This document shows positions 9,101 through 18,364 of a stretch of DNA of 64,000 nt, piece by piece (the first letter of the stretch is position 1; every line of letters starts with the position of its first letter). The stretch covers positions 186,001 to 250,000 of the forward strand of contig NJBN01000002.1 of NCBI GenBank assembly GCA_005223185.1. The letters run 5' to 3'. The DNA is from a candidate division LCP-89 bacterium B3_LCP (GTDB taxonomy: Bacteria; Electryoneota; B3-LCP). Under the pieces are notes generated by a model. That model had not been told where the DNA came from and made no database searches. It worked only from the letters and a program-made list of their open reading frames with translations. Made by a program: the position numbers and the translations under genes.

Positions 9101-10516
9101 ATGAAAGTGCACCTGATAAATCCCCCTTCACCCGGCGATTTCGGTTTTACCAGGGAAGGTAGATGCATGCAGAAGGAAGGAGTATGGACTACCACCTGGC
9201 CGCCTATCTCTTTAACTGAATCTGCCGCCGTCCTGCAGCAGAAAGGGCATGACGTGCGCGTCAATGATTGCAGCGTAGAGGGTGTGGACACTGAGAAGCT
9301 AAAGGGTATATTGAAGGAGTTCGCTCCGGATTTGGTGGTGATGAACTCAACCACTCCGTCACTGAACTTCGATATGACCATGCCACCTCTGATCAAAGAG
9401 GTACTGCCCACAGCGAAAATAGCCGCCTTCGGTATTCATGTTGGCGCACTTCCTGAAGAATCCTTCGCCCTGACGGATGCTTTAGATTTCATAGTTCGCG
9501 GTGAACCGGAATTAACCATTGTCGATTTAGCTGATAGACTGGAAAAAGGAACCGATCCTTCAGACGTTCCCGGTCTGTCGTCTCGCTTAAACGGCACTAT
9601 AGTACATGCGGGTGACAGAGAGTTTGTTAAAAACATCGATGAATTTCCTTACCCCGCCTGGGACCTGATTGACCTTGATAATTACACTCTGCCGTTCTCT
9701 GGACGCCAGTTTCTGATGGTTACCACAGCACGTGGATGCCCGTACAAATGTATCTACTGCGTGGCACAGAGTTATTACGGCAAGAAGATCCGCATGCGCA
9801 AGGTGCCCAAAATTGTCGATGAATTGGAGTACCTTGGTGATATGTATGGCGTGAAAGATTTCTTCTTCTGGTCAGAATCGTTCACCATCATTAAAAAGGC
9901 GATCAAGGAACTCTGCCGGGAAATCTTGCGCAGAAACCTGGATATCCGCTGGGTGTGCAACAGCCGGGTGGATAACGTCGATCGGGAATTGTTGGAACTG
10001 ATGAAGCAATCCGGCTGCTGGATGATCTCCTACGGGATCGAATCGGGTGTGCAGGACATACTGGACGGCATAAAAAAGGACGTCACCATCGCAGAAATTG
10101 AAGAATCCATCAAGCTGACCAGGTCTGTTGGATTCCAGATTGCGGGGCATTTCGTTTTAGGATTGCCGGGTGAAACTAAGGAAACGCTGCATAAAACCTA
10201 CAATTTCGCCTGCAGTCTGGATCTGGACTACGCTCAGTTCTATTGTGCCAGTCCCTGGCCCGGTTCTGAGTTCTACAGAATGGCTAAGGCGGAAAACTGG
10301 CTGGCTTCTGATAACTGGGATGATTACGAGCAGGATAAATCGGTAACCAACTATCCCGGTCTTTCCGCTGAAGAGATCACCCGCTTTCGCAACCGGGCGA
10401 CGCGCAGGTTCTACCTTCGCCCTAAAATCATCTGGCGCACCATGACGCGGATGAAATCACCCGAAGAGTTCATGAATTTCCTGCGCATGTTAAAAGCTTT
10501 TTTAACCTGGGTATAA
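9101..10516 (+). CDS. cobalamin-binding-type radical SAM protein, copy 5 (divergent)
   Basis: A 471-residue protein starting 9 bases after copy 4. The N-terminal domain begins MKVHLINPPSPGDFG, the classical opening of B12-binding radical SAM proteins such as BchE- and HpnJ-like enzymes. The cluster motif is Cys213, Cys217, Cys220 (RGCPYKCIYC). It retains the GIESG motif and a partial FYLRPK motif at the C-terminus, linking it loosely to copies 1-3. Its substrate is not evident. The tight spacing indicates it is made together with copy 4 and the GT9 gene. Confidence 0.83.
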   Translation: MKVHLINPPSPGDFGFTREGRCMQKEGVWTTTWPPISLTESAAVLQQKGHDVRVNDCSVEGVDTEKLKGILKEFAPDLVVMNSTTPSLNFDMTMPPLIKEVLPTAKIAAFGIHVGALPEESFALTDALDFIVRGEPELTIVDLADRLEKGTDPSDVPGLSSRLNGTIVHAGDREFVKNIDEFPYPAWDLIDLDNYTLPFSGRQFLMVTTARGCPYKCIYCVAQSYYGKKIRMRKVPKIVDELEYLGDMYGVKDFFFWSESFTIIKKAIKELCREILRRNLDIRWVCNSRVDNVDRELLELMKQSGCWMISYGIESGVQDILDGIKKDVTIAEIEESIKLTRSVGFQIAGHFVLGLPGETKETLHKTYNFACSLDLDYAQFYCASPWPGSEFYRMAKAENWLASDNWDDYEQDKSVTNYPGLSAEEITRFRNRATRRFYLRPKIIWRTMTRMKSPEEFMNFLRMLKAFLTWV

Positions 10517-10532
10517 TCAATAAAGATGATTT

Positions 10533-11726
10533 ATGAATCTAGGCCTCATACGGCATATTGATTCCAAAGTCGGTCAAGTTGTTTGCAACTATCTCTATTA
10601 TTATGATAAGTTCCGTGGCCTCTTTCCACCTCTGAAAGTACCAGAAGGCGTTCATCGTATCTTAATTATCAAGTTCTGGGGTATCGGGAACTTGGTGCAG
10701 GCTTCACCGACTTTGCGAGGTATTCGCGATAAATACCCGGATGCGGATATCGTATTTTTGACTCTGGAACAGAACAAGGGCGTCTATGAAGGATCGGGGT
10801 TATACGATGATGTGATATATCTCAGGTTGACCACCATCTGGGATTTCACCCGTGAACTCTTCAAGATGTTCTTTATGCTGCGAACCTACAATTTTGATCT
10901 GATCATTAATCTTGAGCCGCTGGTCTATTTTGGCGAACTGATAAGTTTCTACGTTGGGGTTGGGCCTCGGGTGGGTTTTGCCGTCCCGAACAGAAAAACG
11001 CTTTTTACCAAACCGATAGAATTCCGTGAAGACGAACATATAGCCAGATCATTCTATCGCACTTTAAGCGTTTTCGGATTACCAGAAAATCCCGCAGAAG
11101 AAGCGCTGCAGCCTGAACCGATTCCCTTAAGCTCTGCAGATGAAAAAAACGCTGCGGAAATTCTACAGTCAGAAGGGATCAGTGATGAGGGATACTTAAT
11201 CGGTATGAACGTCAACGCTTCCGATGTAGCCGTAGAGAGACGATGGCCCCTGGAGAACTTCGCCGCTCTGGTTGACTTAGCCATGACCAAACTTAATGCT
11301 CAAGTCGTTCTTTATGGTTCGCCGGATGAGAGGAAATACGTTGAACGCGCCGTAGCCATGATGAGACGGAACCCTGTAAACCTCGCAGGGAAGACGTCAT
11401 TGCGTCAAGCGATCGCCATTATGAACCGGTTGGACATGTTCCTGACCAACGATTCGGGACCACTGCATCTGGCTTATGCGATGAATGTTCCGACCATCTC
11501 CCTCTGGGGACCGGAAAGCCCTGAAAGGTACGGTCCTTTAGGTGACAAACATGTAAAAGTATTCAAAGACGTCGATTGTAGTCCCTGTATCAACTTTAAA
11601 AACTTAAAACAGACCAATTGCAAAATGGACGCTGTCTGTATCCGTCAAATTACCGTGAAAGAAGTTTTTGAACTTCTGCAGGAAGCGCACGAAAATTGGC
11701 TGAAGAAGAATTATAACCATGGCTAA
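10533..11726 (+). CDS. GT9 family (heptosyltransferase-like) glycosyltransferase
   Basis: A 397-residue GT-B protein of the ADP-heptose:LPS heptosyltransferase type. The N-terminal motif ILIIKFWGIGNLVQASPTL (from about residue 43) corresponds to the family's kxxxiGDvvxxtP signature. The C-terminal nucleotide-sugar site reads NDSGPLHLAYAMNVPTISLWGP (from residue 306). Such enzymes add a sugar to a lipid-linked core at the inner face of the cytoplasmic membrane. Its place between radical SAM genes, and an 8-base overlap with the next one, argue that the radical SAM proteins act in the same glycan or glycolipid pathway. Confidence 0.88.
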   Translation: MNLGLIRHIDSKVGQVVCNYLYYYDKFRGLFPPLKVPEGVHRILIIKFWGIGNLVQASPTLRGIRDKYPDADIVFLTLEQNKGVYEGSGLYDDVIYLRLTTIWDFTRELFKMFFMLRTYNFDLIINLEPLVYFGELISFYVGVGPRVGFAVPNRKTLFTKPIEFREDEHIARSFYRTLSVFGLPENPAEEALQPEPIPLSSADEKNAAEILQSEGISDEGYLIGMNVNASDVAVERRWPLENFAALVDLAMTKLNAQVVLYGSPDERKYVERAVAMMRRNPVNLAGKTSLRQAIAIMNRLDMFLTNDSGPLHLAYAMNVPTISLWGPESPERYGPLGDKHVKVFKDVDCSPCINFKNLKQTNCKMDAVCIRQITVKEVFELLQEAHENWLKKNYNHG

Positions 11727-13131
11727 AGTTCTTTTCCTCCAGACAATCCAGTTTGAATTCACCGGCGTCATGTACATCTCCGCGTACCTGAAGCGCGCCG
11801 GTCACCAGGTGGATCTGCTCCTTGAATCGGAGGAAGGGGATCAGTTTTACCCAAAAATTAAAGAATATAATCCTGATCTGATCGCATTCTCATCCATGAC
11901 CGGTGATCACGTGAGATGCCTGGAAATTGCCAGTGAGGTGAAGAAGTTCTCAGACGTTCCCACCTTGATGGGTGGACCCCATGCCACCTTCTTCCCCGAA
12001 ACTGTCGAACATCCGGCGATGGACGTCATCTGCCGCGGCGAGGGCGAGGAAGCCGCCGCAGAACTGTGCCAGCGCATAGATGCCAGAGAGGATTTCTCCA
12101 ATGTTCGCAACCTCTGGGTGAAGCGCAACGGTCAGGTTTTTGAAAACGAAATAGGTCCCGGCGAAAATGACCTGGATAAATATCCCATCCCAGACCGGGA
12201 CGTTTATTACAAATACCCTTATTTGAGAGATTATCCCACCAAACCCTTCATCACTGGACGGGGATGTCCTTATCTTTGCACCTTCTGCTTCAACAGAGAT
12301 TTCAACCGCATGTACCACGGTAAAGTGAAGATGCTCAGGAGACATTCAGCTGAACGGGCAGTTGAAGAAATGGTGCAGGCGAAGCGGAAGTATCCCTTAA
12401 AGCGCATCTTCATCAACGATGATATCTTCATCCTTGATCCCGATTGGCTGGAAGAATTTGTCCCCCTTTATAAAAGAGAAGTAGGTCTCCCCTTTGCCTG
12501 CAACGTCCGCGCTAATCTGGTTGATGAAAGACGCGTGGTGCTATTAAAGGATGCCGGCTGTTTCATGGTTTCATTCGGGATCGAATCCGGTGATGCTGAA
12601 CTGCGCAAGTCCATTCTGAGGAAGAATATAACCGATGAACAGATATACCGTTCCGCTGAGCTCTTCCACAAGAACGGCATCAAGATGAAGACCTTCAATA
12701 TAATCGGTCTGCCCGATGAAACACTGGAAAAAGCACTCAAAACGGTACGCATTAATGCCGATATAAAGGTAGATTATCCCTGGTGCTCCATCCTGCAGCC
12801 TTACCCTCGCACGGAACTGGCTGAAATTGCCAGATCAAAGGGTTTGATTAAGGAAGATTTCTCATTAGATGATTTGGAAGCATCTTTCTTTTCAGGGTCT
12901 GTGTTGAAACAGCCCAATATCAAGGAACTGCTTCGTATTCAGAAGCTCTTTTACATAGGAGTCAAAATGCCCTGGACGATTCCCCTGATCGCCCGCATGG
13001 CTAAATTGCCGTTGGATAAACTCTACTTTTTACTCTTCGGCTTGACCTATACGTATCGTTTCATGAGAGAAACTGACATCGGTATCTGGAATACCATAAA
13101 ATTCGTTCTACGGCATCGAAAGAATCTTTAA
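11719..13131 (+). CDS. cobalamin-binding-type radical SAM protein, copy 6 (second subtype)
   Basis: Second member of the subtype represented by copy 4. Its B12-like domain has GGPHATF and GEGEEA, and the cluster motif is Cys183, Cys187, Cys190 (RGCPYLCTFC). It shares the VRANLVDE and LQPYPRTE blocks and a hydrophobic C-terminal region with prolines. The start codon lies inside the end of the GT9 gene (8-base overlap), so translation is coupled. Copies 4 and 6 flank copy 5 and the GT9 gene, which suggests insertion of those two genes between members of an older pair or an independent duplication. Confidence 0.84.
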   Translation: MAKVLFLQTIQFEFTGVMYISAYLKRAGHQVDLLLESEEGDQFYPKIKEYNPDLIAFSSMTGDHVRCLEIASEVKKFSDVPTLMGGPHATFFPETVEHPAMDVICRGEGEEAAAELCQRIDAREDFSNVRNLWVKRNGQVFENEIGPGENDLDKYPIPDRDVYYKYPYLRDYPTKPFITGRGCPYLCTFCFNRDFNRMYHGKVKMLRRHSAERAVEEMVQAKRKYPLKRIFINDDIFILDPDWLEEFVPLYKREVGLPFACNVRANLVDERRVVLLKDAGCFMVSFGIESGDAELRKSILRKNITDEQIYRSAELFHKNGIKMKTFNIIGLPDETLEKALKTVRINADIKVDYPWCSILQPYPRTELAEIARSKGLIKEDFSLDDLEASFFSGSVLKQPNIKELLRIQKLFYIGVKMPWTIPLIARMAKLPLDKLYFLLFGLTYTYRFMRETDIGIWNTIKFVLRHRKNL

Positions 13132-13187
13132 TTCTGTATTTAATCATCAACTTCATAACACTGTAAAACGGGTTAGTGGAGGCACAC

Positions 13188-14174
13188 TTGAAATCATTAG
13201 TTACCGGCGGCGCAGGATTCATGGGATCACATCTGGCGGACTATCTTCTGAAGATGGGACACCAGGTAATAGTATTGGACGACCTGTCCGGCGGATTCAC
13301 CGAAAACGTACCCTCAGAAGCCCACTTTACCGAGGGCACTATCCTGGATCGTGATCTGATCGATAGCCTCTGTAAAGAGCATAATTTCGATTACATCTTT
13401 CACTTAGCCGCTTACGCTGCCGAAGGTTTGTCTCATTTTATCAAGCATTTCAACTACCAGAATAATCTGATCGGTTCAGTTAATCTGATTAACGCCGCCG
13501 TTAATTATAAGGTGAAACGATTCATCTTCACCTCATCGATCGCTGTTTACGGTGTTGCCCAGCTCCCCATGACCGAGGAGATGGTTCCATCACCGGAAGA
13601 TTCCTACGGCATCGCCAAGTTTGCCGTCGAGATGGAATTGAGAGCAACGGCGGAGATGTTCGGATTGGATTACGTCATCTTTCGTCCGCATAATGTCTAT
13701 GGTGAACGTCAGAACATAGGTGATAAATACCGCAACGTAGTGGGCATCTTCATGAACCAGATACTGCAGGGGCAGCCGATGACTATTTTCGGTGATGGCG
13801 AACAGTCCCGTGCGTTCTCATATATTGACGATGTGGTTCCCGTGATTGCACGATCTGCGGCAATGGATGAAGCTCGCAACCAGATTTTCAACGTTGGCGC
13901 CGACAAACCCTATTCAGTGAACCAACTGGCTCACCAGGTCGCTGATGCCATGGACGTCGAGCCGAATCTTGGCTATCTGCCTGCTCGCAATGAAGTTGCA
14001 CATGCTTTTAGCGATCATTCCAAGGTTGAGAGGGTTTTTAATTATTCACCGGAGATCGACCTCGAAGAAGGTATCAGGCGCGTGGCTGCCTGGATTAAAC
14101 AGCATGGTGCGCGGCAATCCAAGGAATTTGGCAACATTGAGATAACTGAAAATCTACCTCCATCCTGGACTTAG
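13188..14174 (+). CDS. NAD-dependent epimerase/dehydratase (extended SDR)
   Basis: The N-terminus reads MKSLVTGGAGFMGSHLADYLL, the NAD-binding glycine motif of extended SDR sugar-nucleotide enzymes. The catalytic pair is in SYGIAK (YxxxK). A Ser/Thr-rich FTSSIAVYG block precedes it and RPHNVYGERQ follows, as in UDP-glucose 4-epimerase-like enzymes. I choose the TTG at 13188 because GGAGG (13178-13182) lies 5 bases upstream. A GTG at 13176 would start within that ribosome binding site. It probably makes a nucleotide sugar for the neighbouring glycosyltransferases. The exact reaction (4-epimerase or dehydratase) cannot be decided. Confidence 0.85.
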   Translation: MKSLVTGGAGFMGSHLADYLLKMGHQVIVLDDLSGGFTENVPSEAHFTEGTILDRDLIDSLCKEHNFDYIFHLAAYAAEGLSHFIKHFNYQNNLIGSVNLINAAVNYKVKRFIFTSSIAVYGVAQLPMTEEMVPSPEDSYGIAKFAVEMELRATAEMFGLDYVIFRPHNVYGERQNIGDKYRNVVGIFMNQILQGQPMTIFGDGEQSRAFSYIDDVVPVIARSAAMDEARNQIFNVGADKPYSVNQLAHQVADAMDVEPNLGYLPARNEVAHAFSDHSKVERVFNYSPEIDLEEGIRRVAAWIKQHGARQSKEFGNIEITENLPPSWT

Positions 14175-14183
14175 GGAATAGTA

Positions 14184-15173
14184 TTGAATTCACCACGCTA
14201 TAAACTATCCATCGTCACCGCTAACACCAATGAGAAGCATTTTACGCTTCCCATGCTTGAGTCTGTGTACGAAACTGTCAAGGAGGCACAGCCGTTCGAA
14301 TTCTGGATTGTGGATAACAACTCCGGCGATGGATCGGTGGAAGCGATAAGGGAGAAATTCCCTCAGGTGAACCTCATCTGCAACCAGACCAACGCTGGCT
14401 TCACCGAAGCGAATAACCAGGCGATAAGGGAATGCACCGGAGAATACATCTTCTGCCTGAATCCCGATACCATCTGCTTTGATCGTGCTATCGATCGCAT
14501 GGTGAGATATTTAGACGAACACCCCACTACTGGCATCGTAGGGTCAAAGTTGCTGAATTCCGATCGCACACTGCAGTCATCATGCCGCAATTTCATGACT
14601 ACCAGGCATCTGATTTTGCAGCACATGCTGCCCTGGAACTTAATCTCACCCAAGCTTGCTGGTAAGATATCACTGATGTACTGGGATCATGATGAAACCC
14701 GCGCAGTGGACTGGATTTTAGGCGCCAGCTTGATGATTCGCAGAGAGTGCCTTGACCAGATCGGTCTGAAAGATGAGCGTTACTTCATCTTTCATGAGGA
14801 TAGCGATTGGTGTTTTCAGGCACATAAGGCTGGCTGGAAGGTGGTCTTCGTCCACGATGCGGAGATCATCCATCATGGGTCCGCTACGGTGAGTAAACTC
14901 TGGGGTGGTAATTTAAATATAGAAGTTTACAAAGCTCAGCACCAGTTCATCAGAAAGAACTTAGGCAAAACGGAACTCTTCTGGCACCGTTTCTTGCTGA
15001 CTACTCTGCTGACTATACGGCTTACCAAATTGCGTTTATTAAAGTTGCTTGGGCGAATCTCCGAGGAAGATTTTAAATCAGACGGCGATTTCCTGCGCAA
15101 AGCTATAGAAGTGCAGGTTAAAGCGCCCCAGGTTGACCGTAAGCCGAAGATGAAAATAATCGTTGAGGAGTGA
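14184..15173 (+). CDS. GT2 family glycosyltransferase (rhamnosyltransferase-like)
   Basis: A 329-residue GT-A protein. DNNSGDGS (residues ~44-51) is the first nucleotide-sugar loop, NPDT the DXD-like metal site, and FHEDSDWCFQAHKAGW the acceptor/catalytic ED motif. This is the usual layout of WcaA/RfbF-like glycosyltransferases. The start is TTG 14184 with AGGGA at 14173-14177, which overlaps the stop codon of the epimerase gene. A C-terminal basic and amphipathic part (LLTTLLTIRLTKLRLLKLLG) may contact the membrane. It presumably extends a lipid-linked glycan. Confidence 0.88.
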   Translation: MNSPRYKLSIVTANTNEKHFTLPMLESVYETVKEAQPFEFWIVDNNSGDGSVEAIREKFPQVNLICNQTNAGFTEANNQAIRECTGEYIFCLNPDTICFDRAIDRMVRYLDEHPTTGIVGSKLLNSDRTLQSSCRNFMTTRHLILQHMLPWNLISPKLAGKISLMYWDHDETRAVDWILGASLMIRRECLDQIGLKDERYFIFHEDSDWCFQAHKAGWKVVFVHDAEIIHHGSATVSKLWGGNLNIEVYKAQHQFIRKNLGKTELFWHRFLLTTLLTIRLTKLRLLKLLGRISEEDFKSDGDFLRKAIEVQVKAPQVDRKPKMKIIVEE

Positions 15174-15191
15174 TCTCATTTTTGTTATAAT
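15163..15191 (+). promoter_or_regulatory. sigma-70-type promoter before the GT2/phosphotransferase fusion
   Basis: TTGAGG (15163-15168), 17 bases, then TATAAT (15186-15191). It overlaps the end of the preceding GT2 gene and lies 25 bases before the ATG at 15216. It would give the phosphotransferase and export genes a start independent of the upstream genes. Confidence 0.45.
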
Positions 15192-15215
15192 ATCAGATAT
15201 TATCCATTCAGTAGT

Positions 15216-17642
15216 ATGATTTCCGTAATCATTCCGGCATACAACGCCGAGAAGACCTTACCTTATACCCTGCGAGCTCTGCAGAACCAGACGCTGCCGC
15301 GTGAACTGTACGAAGTCATTGTGGTCGATGATGCTTCCACTGACGGTACCGGCGCAGTAGCTCGTGAATTTGGGGTTCGCTACAGGCGTCAGCACAAGGA
15401 AGGACCTGCTGCAGCTCGAAATCTGGGTGTGCGCATTGCCAGAGGTGATATCGTTCTGTTTACGGACAGTGACTGCATACCACGTGAAGATTGGATAGAA
15501 AAAATGGTCAAGCCCTTTGAAGACACCCGCATAGCCGGCGTAATGGGGCGCTATTTGACCAGGCAGAAAGATTTCGCCGCCAGATTCGTGCAGTTGGAAT
15601 TTGAGGAGCGCTTCAGTATATTGGATAAAGTGGATAACATCGATTTAGTGCCTTCATTTGCGGCGGCTTTCAGGCGGGAAATTTTTGAAGAAGTCGGCGG
15701 GTTTGACGCGCACTATCCACTTGCCAATAACGAAGACGTGGAATTATCGTACAAGATTGCCTCTCGCGGTTACCGTATGGTCTTCTGCAACGACGCCATA
15801 GTATATCACCGCCATCCTTCCAACTGGAAGAAATATCTGAGCATAAAGTTCTCCCGCGCCTTCTGGCGTATTTTAGTGTACAAGAAATTCCCCAGTAAAA
15901 TCGTTAAAGACTCTTATACACCCCAAAGTCTAAAACTACAAATATTAACTTCCTGGCTATTGTTGCTTTCGCCTTTGGCTTTTTTCTATAACTCAATGAC
16001 TGGCGTTGTTGCCGTTATAACAGGAATAGTGTTATTCTTGATAAGCTGCATTCCCTTCATTCAGAGAACCTACAAGTTCGATCCTAAAATCGCCATAGCA
16101 TCGCCTCTGGTCCTGTTTCCCAAAGGTCTCAGTTTCGGTTTGGGTGTCTATTTAGGGTTGATTATCGGCAGTGAAAGGGATACTCTTTTCCCCCTAGCAT
16201 TAGCTGCTTCCGATGCTTTCATGGCTGCTGCAGCGCTGACTTTAGGTTTCTGGGTTCGATCTGAGTTATTCGGTTATACCATGATTTTCAGCAAACCGGT
16301 GGAATATTTCTATCCTTTATTGTTGATCTACCCCTTGCTGGTCTTAATAGTTTTCCGGCAAATGAGGCTATACCAGGTGAAGACCTGCCTTTCTAAATTG
16401 AACCAGTCGATGCAGTTCTTTCGAGCTTACTTCATAGTAGCGGTGTTGCTCATGGCTGGCATGTTTCTGTTTAAGATGAACTATTCCCGCACTTTGTTAG
16501 CTGTCGTTTTTACTACGTCCATCCTGCTAATGGGTACTGCTCGGCTGATTTTGAATCTGATCCATGACCGCTTGCTGGTAAGAGGCGTTAACGCCACCAG
16601 AGTTCTCATCGTGGGATGCGGTGAAACGGCTCAGATGCTGTTAGAAAAAGCACATAGCTTCCCTTTGTTGGGATACCATGTTGTCGGATTTATCGCTGAA
16701 GCTGGTCTTGGTAAACGCTATCTTGGCAAGGAAATTCTGGGCAGTTCCAAAGATATCCTGCGAATTATTGAAGAATTCCAGGTTGATGAAGTTATCTTTG
16801 CCAGACCAAATATGTCGCGAGAAGACGTGCTCAGCCTGATATTCAAACTTGAGAAGGTGGATGTCAGCGTAAAAACCATCAGTGATTTGTATGAGATTGT
16901 AACTTCCAATACGGTAATAGATGGAATCGCTGACATTCCCATGGTTGAAATTCAGAGACCCAGATTCAGGCGTTTGCAGGATACCATCAAAGCCTGGATT
17001 GATTATTCGCTGGGAACAATTTTTATGATTTTTTCGTTACCATTCTGGTTAATTATTGCTATATTGATACGAATTGAAAGCGCAGGGCCCATTCTGGTTC
17101 AAGTCAATCGAATTGGAAAGCGGGGCAAGCCCATTAAAATATTCAGATTTCGGGTTCTTTATAACGTCGATGATGAAGACTTGCACGGATCGGTCAAACC
17201 ATCGGATTCTCGGGTAACTAAGTTCGGTCGATTCTTGAGCCGTACCAGTCTTGATGAGTGGCCACAACTAATTAACGTGCTGACCGGACAGATGTCTCTG
17301 GTGGGGCCCAGACCGGAACGTCCGGATATCGTCAGCGGTTATAAAGAATGGCAGAAACTCCGTCTCGAAGTCAAACCGGGCATCACCGGACTCTGGCAGA
17401 TTATGGGGCGCAGGGATCTTTTCATGCACCAGAATCTCGAATACGATTTCTACTATATCAAGAATCGATCTCTGTTGCTTGATTTATCCATCTTGCTGCG
17501 AACCATTCCCATGATGATTTTAGGTAGAACTGCCAAATATCGTGGTTGGTTCACCAATGCCGAAATCGAACGTCGAGATTTTGACAGACTTAAGATGGAA
17601 CGGGAACCTGATGAAAATATGCCCTCCAGCGCGAGTGCATAA
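15216..17642 (+). CDS. fusion: GT2 glycosyltransferase + polyprenyl-phosphate sugar-1-phosphate transferase
   Basis: An 808-residue protein with two enzymes in one chain. Residues 1-~235 are a GT2 domain (MISVIIPAYNAEKTLP, VVDDASTDGT, an ED motif in NNEDVELSYK). Membrane segments follow (~245-290 and ~325-450). Next is a CoA-binding-like Rossmann domain (VLIVGCGETAQ, ~463-560), then the bacterial sugar transferase domain (RIGKRGKPIKIFRF at ~632, SLVGPRPE at ~695, KPGITGLWQ). The C-terminal part matches WbaP/WcaJ enzymes, which start glycan assembly by transferring a sugar phosphate to undecaprenyl phosphate. The two activities are normally separate genes; fusion would couple priming with a sugar addition. 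I see no stop or frame change at the junction. Confidence 0.87.
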   Translation: MISVIIPAYNAEKTLPYTLRALQNQTLPRELYEVIVVDDASTDGTGAVAREFGVRYRRQHKEGPAAARNLGVRIARGDIVLFTDSDCIPREDWIEKMVKPFEDTRIAGVMGRYLTRQKDFAARFVQLEFEERFSILDKVDNIDLVPSFAAAFRREIFEEVGGFDAHYPLANNEDVELSYKIASRGYRMVFCNDAIVYHRHPSNWKKYLSIKFSRAFWRILVYKKFPSKIVKDSYTPQSLKLQILTSWLLLLSPLAFFYNSMTGVVAVITGIVLFLISCIPFIQRTYKFDPKIAIASPLVLFPKGLSFGLGVYLGLIIGSERDTLFPLALAASDAFMAAAALTLGFWVRSELFGYTMIFSKPVEYFYPLLLIYPLLVLIVFRQMRLYQVKTCLSKLNQSMQFFRAYFIVAVLLMAGMFLFKMNYSRTLLAVVFTTSILLMGTARLILNLIHDRLLVRGVNATRVLIVGCGETAQMLLEKAHSFPLLGYHVVGFIAEAGLGKRYLGKEILGSSKDILRIIEEFQVDEVIFARPNMSREDVLSLIFKLEKVDVSVKTISDLYEIVTSNTVIDGIADIPMVEIQRPRFRRLQDTIKAWIDYSLGTIFMIFSLPFWLIIAILIRIESAGPILVQVNRIGKRGKPIKIFRFRVLYNVDDEDLHGSVKPSDSRVTKFGRFLSRTSLDEWPQLINVLTGQMSLVGPRPERPDIVSGYKEWQKLRLEVKPGITGLWQIMGRRDLFMHQNLEYDFYYIKNRSLLLDLSILLRTIPMMILGRTAKYRGWFTNAEIERRDFDRLKMEREPDENMPSSASA

Positions 17643-17693
17643 ATCACTAAAATCGTTACTGTAGATTTCAAATTAACTAAAATGGGGAAAACC

Positions 17694-18347
17694 ATGAGGA
17701 GCCTTCTTCAAATATTGACTTTTGTTCTGGTAGTCTTGATTATCGCTTCCCCTGCTGCTGCTCAGGATGAAGGAATGTACCGCATTAAATCTGCTGACAA
17801 CCTGTATATTTATGTCCATGAAAATAACGATCTTACGATGCAGATAACGGTTCTACCTGATGGCAATATTTCCTATCCATTGGTAGGTAGTCTCTATGTA
17901 GATGGACTGACCACGGTAGGGCTGCAGGATGCTTTAACTGCTAAGCTGAAGCAATATTTACAGAACCCTGTGGTCGTGGTCACCATCAGCTCCCAAACGT
18001 CTTATAAGGTTTACGTGCTGGGTGAAATCAATAAACCTGGTGTCTATCCCTATGAAAGTAATAACCGTCTAACGGATTATTTGGCTTTGGCAGGCGGAAC
18101 TACCCCACAAGCTAATTTGAAGGAATGTTACGTCTATCCCAAGAATAATTGGGACCAGGGTGAGATATATAACTTGAAAGATCTGTTTGAAGAAGAAGAC
18201 TTTACTATAAATATCACCCTGCAACCTGATGATACCATCCTGATGAAGCGCAAGCCGGACTTCTTCCTGGACGAATGGGCTGAGATCGCCCAGTTGGTGG
18301 GAGTAATAGTGGGATCTGTAACCCTCTACTTTGTTGCAACTAGATAG
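17694..18347 (+). CDS. polysaccharide export protein, Wza-like (SLBB family)
   Basis: A signal peptide (MRSLLQILTFVLVVLIIASPAAAQ) is followed by the poly_export domain (YRIKSADNLYIYVHEN, ITVLPDGNISYPLVGSLYVDGLT) and one SLBB repeat (VYVLGEINKPGVYPY). The C-terminus has a hydrophobic stretch (QLVGVIVGSVTLYFV). There is no lipobox Cys, unlike E. coli Wza. An in-frame ATG at 17682 exists, but GGGGA (17684-17688) lies 5 bases before ATG 17694, which gives the better signal peptide. The role is an outer-membrane or periplasmic channel component for export, partnering the Wzc-like kinase at 31117. Confidence 0.87.
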   Translation: MRSLLQILTFVLVVLIIASPAAAQDEGMYRIKSADNLYIYVHENNDLTMQITVLPDGNISYPLVGSLYVDGLTTVGLQDALTAKLKQYLQNPVVVVTISSQTSYKVYVLGEINKPGVYPYESNNRLTDYLALAGGTTPQANLKECYVYPKNNWDQGEIYNLKDLFEEEDFTINITLQPDDTILMKRKPDFFLDEWAEIAQLVGVIVGSVTLYFVATR

Positions 18348-18364
18348 TAATCCCGGAGTAATAT

